The notes beneath the pieces are model-generated. The model searched no databases. It was not told the origin of the DNA and was given only the letters and a program-made list of their open reading frames with translations. A stretch of 9,507 nucleotides of DNA from JAVBUZ01 sp031554725 (GTDB lineage: Bacteria > Bacillota > Clostridia > Lachnospirales > Lachnospiraceae), in NCBI GenBank assembly GCA_031554725.1, contig JAVBUZ010000121.1, forward strand, positions 1 through 9,507, given 5' to 3'. Positions 1-5,587 of this stretch are shown here, piece after piece. The stretch's first letter is position 1. The number at the start of each line of letters is the position of its first letter. A program made the translations under genes and the position numbers.

Positions 1-504
1 ATGGATGGGGTTACGGTGTGTCAGCAGATTAGGGACTATGTGTCTTGCCCTATTCTATTTTTGACGGCAAAAATTGAAGATAGTGACAAGATTAAAGGCT
101 TTGCGGCTGGTGGGGATGACTATATCTTAAAGCCATTTTCCATTGATGAGCTAGGAGCAAGGGTGGCTGCCCATATACGCAGAGAGCATAGAAATACCAA
201 AGAAGGAAGCGTGAGGTTTTGGGGAAGACTTGGCATTGATTACTCTGCCAAGACAGTTACCGTGGAAGGAAAAGAATTGGTATTTCCTAAGAAGGAGTTT
301 GAAATTCTAGAGCTTTTATCGCTAAATATGGGACAGGTGTTTGATAAAGAAAGAATCTATGAAAAGCTATGGGGATATGATGCAGAAGGTGACAGCAGTG
401 TCATTGCGGAGCATGTGCGCCGTATCCGAATGAAGCTTCGTGACGTGGGTGAAGAATATCACATAGAAACAGTCTGGGGGATGGGCTATAAATGGGTAAA
501 ATAA
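1..504 (+). CDS. OmpR/PhoB-family response regulator, 5' truncated
   Basis: This is the C-terminal 167 residues of a DNA-binding response regulator, the cytoplasmic output partner of the kinase that follows. The ATG at position 1 is almost certainly internal: MDG normally sits a few residues after the phosphoacceptor Asp, so about 50 N-terminal residues, including that Asp, lie before the window. Receiver landmarks that remain are Thr22 in FLTA and Lys44 in LKPF, the conserved switch Thr and Lys. A winged-helix domain covers about residues 75-167, with a recognition helix around 134-148 (VIAEHVRRIRMKLRD) and the usual C-terminal GMGYKW wing, which fits the OmpR/PhoB class. Such proteins usually bind tandem direct repeats as dimers. 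The end overlaps the kinase gene by 13 bases, so the two are co-translated. The target genes are not known; the adjacent ABC transporter is the obvious candidate by context. Confidence 0.95.
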   Translation: MDGVTVCQQIRDYVSCPILFLTAKIEDSDKIKGFAAGGDDYILKPFSIDELGARVAAHIRREHRNTKEGSVRFWGRLGIDYSAKTVTVEGKELVFPKKEFEILELLSLNMGQVFDKERIYEKLWGYDAEGDSSVIAEHVRRIRMKLRDVGEEYHIETVWGMGYKWVK

Positions 505-1700
505 AGAAAAGATATTCCTTAAAATGGAGACTTATAAGATATATACCTATTTGTGCAGTTCTTGCAATACTGGGGACATATGTAATAGGAATTTCCACCA
601 ATGAGCTTCAGACTTGGTATAATCAGAAATTTTCAGAGGAAGATGCGCAGAATCGAGATAAGGGGTATGAGCTTGTTCTATATGAAGATGGAACCACACG
701 TTATGAGTATTATGAAAAATCAAAATTCACATCAAGCAGGCAAGCACACGAGGTGATATATTGGATTATAAGTAACACGCAAATTGTGCTAGTACCGTTA
801 TGGGTTTTTGGTTGCGTGGCAGCAGCCGGATTTGTTTTCTACAAGCGTGAATTAGCTGATCCAATTACCATCTTAATGGATGCATCGGAAAAAATATCCC
901 AGAATCAATTAGACTTTAAACTAGAAAAAACCAAACCAAATGAGTTAGGGGAGCTTTGTGATTCCTTTGAGCATATGCGAGAATCCCTTTACCAAAGTAA
1001 CCAAGAAATCTGGCGAATGCTAGAGGAGCGAAAGCGGTTAAATGCAGCCTTTTCTCATGATATGAGAACGCCTATTACAGTGCTAAAGGGGTACGCAGAC
1101 TTACTTGAAAAATATATTCCTGATGGGAAAATATCAGAAGAAAAACTGTTGGAAGTTCTGGAAATGATGAGTGGGCAGATCAGCAGACTAGAAAGCTACA
1201 CCCAGAAAATGAGTGCAGTACAAAGGCTTGAGGACGTAGTGCCAGATGCAAAAGAAACAAGCTGGAAATCTTTTACAGAGGCTTGTCGCGGTGGTGCCAA
1301 AATGCTAGCGTCAAAGGTACAGCTAGATTTTGTTTGTAAAGCAGATGTAGAAACCGTAAATATCGATCAGGAACTAGTGCTGGAGGTTTATGAAAATCTT
1401 ATTTCGAATGCAGCTCGCTATGCCAAGGAACATATAACAGTCCAGATAGTTCAAGAAAAAAGCGTGCTAGAAATCTCCATTGAAGATGATGGTATTGGCT
1501 TTTCAAAAGAAGCCTTGGAACATGCTACAAATCCATTTTACAAAGAAGAGAGCAAACAGGAAGAAAATAAAAGGGAAGCACATGCTCACTTTGGACTTGG
1601 CTTATATATTTGTAAAGTGATTTGCGAAAAAAGTGGTGGTAGCTTATTAATTACAAATAGCCAAAATGGCGGAAAAGTGGTTGCAAAATTTCTTACCTAA
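492..1700 (+). CDS. Membrane sensor histidine kinase (HisKA/HATPase)
   Basis: A 402-residue sensor kinase that should autophosphorylate and pass phosphate to the preceding regulator. Order of parts: basic cytoplasmic start, TM1 about 14-34, a short extracytoplasmic region about 35-92, TM2 about 93-116, a HAMP-like linker about 117-172, a dimerisation/phosphoacceptor helix with His189 in AFSHDMRTP, and an ATP-binding domain with the N box (ENLISNAARY, Asn302/Asn306), G1 box (DDGIGF, 332-337) and G2 box (GLGLYICK, 368-375). All catalytic motifs are present. The roughly 58-residue sensor region is small and I recognise no ligand-binding fold. The ATG overlaps the regulator's end and is preceded by a G-rich stretch (GGGGGATGG) that can serve as ribosome binding site. 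A terminator follows after 46 bases. Kinases of this layout next to ABC-2 exporters often sense antimicrobial peptides or envelope stress; that is inference here. Confidence 0.95.
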   Translation: MGKIKKRYSLKWRLIRYIPICAVLAILGTYVIGISTNELQTWYNQKFSEEDAQNRDKGYELVLYEDGTTRYEYYEKSKFTSSRQAHEVIYWIISNTQIVLVPLWVFGCVAAAGFVFYKRELADPITILMDASEKISQNQLDFKLEKTKPNELGELCDSFEHMRESLYQSNQEIWRMLEERKRLNAAFSHDMRTPITVLKGYADLLEKYIPDGKISEEKLLEVLEMMSGQISRLESYTQKMSAVQRLEDVVPDAKETSWKSFTEACRGGAKMLASKVQLDFVCKADVETVNIDQELVLEVYENLISNAARYAKEHITVQIVQEKSVLEISIEDDGIGFSKEALEHATNPFYKEESKQEENKREAHAHFGLGLYICKVICEKSGGSLLITNSQNGGKVVAKFLT

Positions 1701-1746
1701 ATAAATTTAAAGCAAGTAGATAAAAAGTTGATATGTTCTATTTATG

Positions 1747-1777
1747 ATGATGTAGTGGAAACACTACATCATTTTTT
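1747..1777 (+). terminator. Rho-independent terminator or attenuator hairpin
   Basis: A perfect 11-bp stem (ATGATGTAGTG at 1747-1757 with CACTACATCAT at 1762-1772) closed by a GAAA tetraloop and followed directly by five T's (1773-1777). This is a standard intrinsic terminator for the regulator-kinase transcript, although the stem is AT-rich and so of moderate strength. The ATG of the ABC ATPase is only 16 bases past the T-run, so there is no room for another promoter between them. The hairpin may therefore also act as an attenuator, or its symmetry may be an operator. Confidence 0.75.
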
Positions 1778-1793
1778 ATGAAAGGAAATCAAA

Positions 1794-2690
1794 ATGAAAA
1801 ATCAAATTATTATTGAGCACGTAGATAAGTTTTACGGAAAGAAACAAGCACTAACAGACATTAACCTTACAATTGAACAAGGGATGTTTGGTCTTTTGGG
1901 AAGAAACGGAGCGGGAAAAACAACCCTTATGAAGACACTAGCGACTCTTCATGGGAAGCAGGCAGGAGAGATAACAGTTTGTGGTATTCCTATTGAACAA
2001 GTAAAGGAAATCAGAGGTATGACAGGCTATTTACCACAGGATTTTTCCATGTACCCATCCATGACGGTATATGAGAGCTTGGATTATCTTGGTGTACTTT
2101 CTGGTATGGAAAAAGAGGAGCGGAAAAATCAAATAGCAAAACTATTAACAAGAGTGAACTTGACAGCGGAGAAAAACAAAAAGGTAAAGAGTTTGTCAGG
2201 TGGAATGAAAAGAAGGTTGGGAATTGCGCAGGCGCTACTGCACAATCCTAAAGTATTAATCGTAGATGAGCCTACCGCGGGCCTTGATCCAGAGGAGAGA
2301 ATCCGCTTCCGTAATCTTTTGTGCGAGGTGGCTGAGGAGAGAATTGTTATTTTATCCACGCATATCGTTGGAGATATTGAAGCAACCTGCGAAGACATTG
2401 CCATTATGAATGAAGGAAGGATTCTTTGGAAGGGAACGGTGGGGGAACTAATTGCAAATGCAAGTGGAAAGGTATTTACGGCAGAAGTTCCTAAAAATAT
2501 GCTGACAGAAGTAAAACAAAAATATATTGTGACAGGAATGCTTCAGCAGGGAAGTCAAATAATTGTAAGATTTATTTCTGAAAAGACTCCTGAACTAAAT
2601 AATATTTCCAAAGCAGATCCCAACTGTGAGGACGCTTATATGTATTGCCTATATCAAAATGGGTGCGATATTACAGGAGGTGAATCATAA
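1794..2690 (+). CDS. ABC transporter ATP-binding protein (ABC-2 exporter type)
   Basis: A 298-residue cytoplasmic ATPase that powers the two permeases encoded next. All nucleotide-binding motifs are intact: Walker A GRNGAGKTT (36-44), Q-loop Gln82 (YLPQDF), signature LSGGM (134-138), Walker B VLIVDE (154-159) with D-loop GLD (163-165), and switch His190 (STHIVGD). The sequence resembles ATPases of drug/peptide ABC-2 exporters. The last 75 or so residues after the core form a short accessory domain with no motif I recognise. A ribosome binding site AAAGGA lies 7 bases before the ATG. The stop TAA shares its last A with the ATG of permease 1, so the two should be translationally coupled. Expression presumably depends on read-through of, or a promoter overlapping, the hairpin just upstream. 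The substrate cannot be assigned. Confidence 0.95.
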   Translation: MKNQIIIEHVDKFYGKKQALTDINLTIEQGMFGLLGRNGAGKTTLMKTLATLHGKQAGEITVCGIPIEQVKEIRGMTGYLPQDFSMYPSMTVYESLDYLGVLSGMEKEERKNQIAKLLTRVNLTAEKNKKVKSLSGGMKRRLGIAQALLHNPKVLIVDEPTAGLDPEERIRFRNLLCEVAEERIVILSTHIVGDIEATCEDIAIMNEGRILWKGTVGELIANASGKVFTAEVPKNMLTEVKQKYIVTGMLQQGSQIIVRFISEKTPELNNISKADPNCEDAYMYCLYQNGCDITGGES

Positions 2691-3925
2691 TGTTATTTTT
2701 AAAAGAATGTAAAAAGGTAATTTGCTCCTTTACTTTTCTGTTTTATTTTATAACCATCGTTGCAATGTATGCTTCACAGTTTGGGGAACGCCTAGGTGAG
2801 CCGATTTTGGAACCACAAAAAGATCTAGACAGCTATGGCAGTATAGCCAAAGAGGTTCCCGAACTTTTAATGCCTGCTGCTACAGAAAGCCTTGTATCAG
2901 AATATTTGTCTGGGTATTATATGGCATATCCCATCATGTTTTATAAAGAAGTAAAACTAAATCAAGCAAATGAAGAGAAAATGGCTACGATTATCGAAGA
3001 ACTGACAGGATTAACAAAAGCAGAATTGGATAACTTTACTGATTATGAACCAGGTGGATTTGAAAGTGTAATGGGTGAAGATGGAAATCCCGCAATGGTA
3101 TATAAACCGATGGTTTTGCCAGAGTATAACGATTCAGAAACACTAACCTATGAGAGATTTAGGGAACTGATGGAAGAAGCGGATAAGCTTATCGGCGGTG
3201 GATCCCAGTATGCAGTTGAATCAATGGTAAGTAATTTTTCTCGTGTACCCATGACTTACGAAGAAGCAATGGCAGAATATGAAGAGAAGATGCAACAAGG
3301 TAATCTCGCAAATGTATACACAAGACTTTTTAGTGACTACGTTGGAATTATATTAGCCATTATGCCTATTTTTGTATGCGTTTCCTTATGGCAGATGGAT
3401 AATAGAGCTCATATGGAGCAACTTATATACAGCAGAAAAATCTCTTCAGCTAAAATAGTAGGTATAAGATATCTAGCTTTGATTTCCAGCATGCTAGTTC
3501 CAGTGCTGCTCACGTTTTTACATGCAGTAATGGGGGTGAATAATCTTTATCCGGATAAAAATATTTCATGGATAAATGCCGCAGGCTTGGCTGCTATTTG
3601 GTTGATACCAAGTATTTTAATTGTAACAGCAGTAGGAGCGCTGATATCAGAGTTAATATCACCTTTACTCGCCATTTTTGTGCAAGGTGTTTGGTGGTAT
3701 GTGGCAGCAGAAACAACCAAGCTAACGGGTAATATTACAAAATGGACATTAATGATTAGGCATAATACCTTAGGAAAAGAAAAGTTGTTTCAAAGCCAAT
3801 ATGACGACTTTTTGTGGAATAGGATTTTCTATATTATATTAGCAGTCATATGCCTTGTCATAACGATATTTATTTATGAGAAGAAACGTCGAGGAGGTAC
3901 ACTATGGAAATATATAAAAAAATAA
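2690..3925 (+). CDS. ABC-2-like permease subunit with large extracytoplasmic domain
   Basis: A 411-residue integral membrane protein, taken as the first permease of the exporter because it overlaps the ATPase gene by one base (TAATG) behind a near-ideal ribosome binding site (AGGAGGTGA, 2675-2683). TM1 is about residues 10-28. It is followed by about 185 acidic, non-hydrophobic residues (30-215), then TM segments near 216-234, 260-281, 297-318, 322-340 and 379-396, and a basic tail. This topology, one TM, a long external loop, then a TM cluster, is typical of ABC-2 family permeases. The external loop is long and predicted largely helical, with no recognised domain; it could bind substrate or a partner. 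The membrane role is confident from hydrophobicity and context, the substrate unknown. Its last 22 bases overlap permease 2. Confidence 0.85.
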   Translation: MLFLKECKKVICSFTFLFYFITIVAMYASQFGERLGEPILEPQKDLDSYGSIAKEVPELLMPAATESLVSEYLSGYYMAYPIMFYKEVKLNQANEEKMATIIEELTGLTKAELDNFTDYEPGGFESVMGEDGNPAMVYKPMVLPEYNDSETLTYERFRELMEEADKLIGGGSQYAVESMVSNFSRVPMTYEEAMAEYEEKMQQGNLANVYTRLFSDYVGIILAIMPIFVCVSLWQMDNRAHMEQLIYSRKISSAKIVGIRYLALISSMLVPVLLTFLHAVMGVNNLYPDKNISWINAAGLAAIWLIPSILIVTAVGALISELISPLLAIFVQGVWWYVAAETTKLTGNITKWTLMIRHNTLGKEKLFQSQYDDFLWNRIFYIILAVICLVITIFIYEKKRRGGTLWKYIKK

Positions 3926-4521
3926 TCAGCACTAATATAAAACACAATTTTATGTTTCCAGCCGCTGTGGCAATAGGTATTTTTGCATTAACATTGTTGA
4001 TATCTAATATTACCGCGCTTAATGGAAGAGAAGTTGCAAGACCAATTGAATTCTTATTCTGCTTTGTGGGAGTTGCATTACTAACACCAATCTTTCAACC
4101 AGAACAGGATAAAGACATCAGGGATGTAATATGTTCTAAAAAAATAGATTATTTAAAGGTATGCGCTATTCGTGCAGTCTATAGTATTTTAGCGGTAATA
4201 GCTTTGGTATCTGTCTTTGTTGGAATTATGAAGTGTTGTGAAAGTCAGGTGCAGCTTAGTCATCTTTTCGGAGGTATTGCATCAGCCTTGTTTTTAGGCG
4301 CAATTGGGTTTACGGTGGCAGGGCTATCCAATAATGTAACCCTAGGATATATGGCAGCCATGCTCTATTACTTGGCAAGCTACGGACTAAAGACTAAGCT
4401 TGGAGTATTCTTTCTTTTTTCTATGAGCTATGGAAGCTACCATGAAAAGTATTGGCTTATGGGAGGAGCTATGGTATTGATGTTAACTACCATGTTAGTT
4501 CTGAAAAAAAGGCATTGTTGA
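3904..4521 (+). CDS. Small ABC transporter permease subunit
   Basis: A 205-residue, very hydrophobic protein with about six membrane segments (near 17-37, 48-64, 90-108, 120-140, 146-162 and 183-200) and a basic C-terminal KKRHC. It lacks the large external loop of permease 1. The ATG lies within the end of permease 1 (22-base overlap), and its ribosome binding site AGGAGG (3892-3897) is also inside that gene, so production should be coupled. It is called a permease from position and topology; no conserved motif is decisive. With the 411-residue protein it would form an asymmetric heterodimer on an ATPase dimer. The -35 of the amidase promoter overlaps its stop codon. Confidence 0.8.
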   Translation: MEIYKKIISTNIKHNFMFPAAVAIGIFALTLLISNITALNGREVARPIEFLFCFVGVALLTPIFQPEQDKDIRDVICSKKIDYLKVCAIRAVYSILAVIALVSVFVGIMKCCESQVQLSHLFGGIASALFLGAIGFTVAGLSNNVTLGYMAAMLYYLASYGLKTKLGVFFLFSMSYGSYHEKYWLMGGAMVLMLTTMLVLKKRHC

Positions 4522-4561
4522 CTTTTACCATTTCAACCTTTAAGATGTACAAGAATATAAT
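4518..4561 (+). promoter_or_regulatory. Candidate sigma-A promoter(s) for the amidase gene
   Basis: A -35 of TTGACT (4518-4523, overlapping the permease stop codon) and a -10 of TAAGAT (4541-4546) are 17 bases apart. A perfect TATAAT (4556-4561) lies slightly downstream but has only a weak -35 (TTCAAC, 4532-4537, 18-base spacing). Either would give a short leader to the ATG at 4594. A small bulged hairpin (TTTACGC with GCAGTAAA, 4562-4580) lies just before the ribosome binding site GAGGA. No terminator is visible between permease 2 and this point, so read-through is also possible. Confidence 0.5.
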
Positions 4562-4593
4562 TTTACGCTTTAGCAGTAAAGAGGATACAAAAA

Positions 4594-5409
4594 ATGTGCA
4601 AAATAAAGTATTTGGTTAGTATAATTTTTGTTATAATATTTCTTGGCGCATGTGAAAAAGCGGATGAAATAGATACTGGTTCAGAGACTGAGAGTAGTAG
4701 TATAGCAGCAATTATATTACCTACAACAGATCAAGTAATAACCGTTCCTTCCACAGATTCAATTCCGGTAGAAAAGCAAGGAAGCTATCTTGTAGTTATC
4801 GATGCAGGGCATCAGGGAAAGGGCAATTCTGAAAAGGAGCCAGTTGGACCAGGAGCCACAGAGACAAAAGCCAAGGTTTCTAGTGGAACGGCAGGCAAAA
4901 CTAGTGGATTAAATGAATATGAGCTTACCCTTATGGTATCCCTCAAGCTACAAGAGGAATTAGAAGCTAGAGGCTATACAGTCATAATGACTCGTACCAC
5001 CCATGATGTGAATATTAGCAATTCTGAAAGAGCAGAAATAGCAAATGAAAATGAAGCAGATGCCTTTGTTAGAATTCATGCAAATGGCTCAGAAAAAACT
5101 GCAACAAATGGAGCCATGACAATCTGTCAAACGGCAACAAATCCATATAACGGGTCGCTGTATGAAGAAAGTAAGTCGCTATCAGAAAACATATTGAGCG
5201 AGCTAGTGGCATCCGCAGGCTGCAAAAAGCAATATGTGTGGGAAACCGATACCATGAGTGGAATTAATTGGTGCCAAGTACCAGTGAGCATTGTGGAGAT
5301 GGGCTACATGACCAACCCAGAAGAGGATGCGCTAATGGCATCCGATGACTATCAGTGGAAGATTGTTTATGGAATTGCCAATGGAATTGATTTATATTTT
5401 AGTGAATAA
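4594..5409 (+). CDS. Lipoprotein N-acetylmuramoyl-L-alanine amidase (Amidase_3)
   Basis: A 271-residue peptidoglycan hydrolase that should cleave the bond between N-acetylmuramic acid and L-alanine on the outer face of the membrane. Residues 1-20 are a lipoprotein signal: a Lys pair near the start, a hydrophobic core, and lipobox LGAC with Cys20 as the lipidation site. A Ser/Thr/Asp-rich linker (about 21-62) separates the anchor from the zinc amidase domain (about 65-270). The zinc ligands fit His73 (DAGHQG), Glu108 (GLNEYEL) and His162 (RIHANG), with catalytic Glu235 (SIVEMGYMTNPEED); all are present. An insert of about 20 residues between His73 and Glu108, rich in Gly/Lys/Thr, is, as I recall it, common in clostridial homologues. 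The ATG has GAGGA 8 bases before it. It has its own candidate promoter and terminator, so it seems to be a separate unit. No cell-wall-binding repeat is present; the lipid anchor holds it in place. Confidence 0.93.
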   Translation: MCKIKYLVSIIFVIIFLGACEKADEIDTGSETESSSIAAIILPTTDQVITVPSTDSIPVEKQGSYLVVIDAGHQGKGNSEKEPVGPGATETKAKVSSGTAGKTSGLNEYELTLMVSLKLQEELEARGYTVIMTRTTHDVNISNSERAEIANENEADAFVRIHANGSEKTATNGAMTICQTATNPYNGSLYEESKSLSENILSELVASAGCKKQYVWETDTMSGINWCQVPVSIVEMGYMTNPEEDALMASDDYQWKIVYGIANGIDLYFSE

Positions 5410-5414
5410 AAAGG

Positions 5415-5446
5415 AGCTTGTCACCTTAATGTGGCAAGCTTTTCTT
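5415..5446 (+). terminator. Rho-independent terminator after the amidase
   Basis: A 10-bp stem (AGCTTGTCAC at 5415-5424 with GTGGCAAGCT at 5431-5440, one G-T wobble) with a 6-base loop CTTAAT, followed by TTTCTT. It begins 5 bases after the amidase stop codon and separates that gene from the downstream membrane-protein operon. Confidence 0.85.
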
Positions 5447-5470
5447 GCTTTAAAGGAGAAGCATCTTAAT

Positions 5471-5495
5471 CTTTCGAAATTCTTTTGAAATTCTT
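5471..5495 (+). repeat. Tandem 11-bp direct repeat, candidate response-regulator site
   Basis: Two head-to-tail copies, CTTTCGAAATT (5471-5481) and CTTTTGAAATT (5482-5492), plus a further CTT, give an exact 11-bp period with one mismatch. OmpR/PhoB-family regulators characteristically bind direct repeats of about this period. With a start site near 5544 for the extended -10 promoter downstream, the centre of the repeat falls near -61, a classical position for an activator. That the regulator encoded in this window binds here is only a hypothesis. Confidence 0.5.
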
Positions 5496-5528
5496 AAGTA
5501 TATCTAAAGGCTAAAAAGGATATGCCTT

Positions 5529-5537
5529 TGTTATAAT
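5529..5537 (+). promoter_or_regulatory. Extended -10 promoter for the membrane-protein operon
   Basis: TGTTATAAT is a perfect extended -10 element (TG, one base, TATAAT at 5532-5537). No good -35 is seen at the right distance, which fits an extended -10 or activator-dependent promoter. The element lies in an 18-base near-palindrome, CCTTTGTTATAATAAAGG (5525-5542), and a second dyad (AAAGGC 5506-5511 with GCCTTT 5524-5529) is just upstream. Initiation is predicted near 5544, giving a leader of about 44 bases before the TTG at 5588. Confidence 0.6.
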
Positions 5538-5567
5538 AAAGGAGTAACTGTGGGAAAAACTACTACG

Positions 5568-5578
5568 AATTTCGAAAG
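5568..5578 (-). promoter_or_regulatory. Inverted copy of the upstream repeat unit
   Basis: AATTTCGAAAG is the exact reverse complement of CTTTCGAAATT at 5471-5481. The 8-base core TTTCGAAA is itself a palindrome, so it reads the same on both strands; the two cores have centres 98 bp apart and flank the promoter. This copy lies in the predicted leader just before the ribosome binding site, where a bound protein could block or loop. Confidence 0.35.
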
Positions 5579-5583
5579 AGGTG
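5575..5583 (+). promoter_or_regulatory. Ribosome binding site supporting a TTG start
   Basis: AAAGAGGTG matches the anti-Shine-Dalgarno well and ends 4 bases before TTG at 5588. The next in-frame start, ATG at 5657, has only a weak AAAGG about 12 bases ahead. This favours the TTG, a weak initiation codon that would keep expression low. Confidence 0.55.
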
Positions 5584-5587
5584 TACT

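Noticed and set aside
1728..1748. Promoter TTGATA with TATGAT before the ATPase gene
   Set aside because: The two hexamers are only 9 bases apart, far too close for sigma-A; neither has a good partner at 16-18 bases.
2129..2404. Open frame on the minus strand inside the ABC ATPase gene
   Set aside because: It lies wholly opposite a gene with all ABC motifs intact, has no convincing ribosome binding site, and its product has no recognisable domain. The same applies to minus-strand frames at 401-601, 5949-6140, 6062-6271, 6676-6966 and 8827-9090.
1794..4521. Bce-type bacitracin resistance transporter
   Set aside because: BceB-type permeases are single proteins of about 650 residues with ten spans. 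Here there are two smaller permeases of ABC-2-like topology.
5471..5578. CRISPR or insertion-sequence ends
   Set aside because: There are only three copies of an 11-base unit, no spacers of regular length, no transposase and no target-site duplication; a regulatory role fits better.
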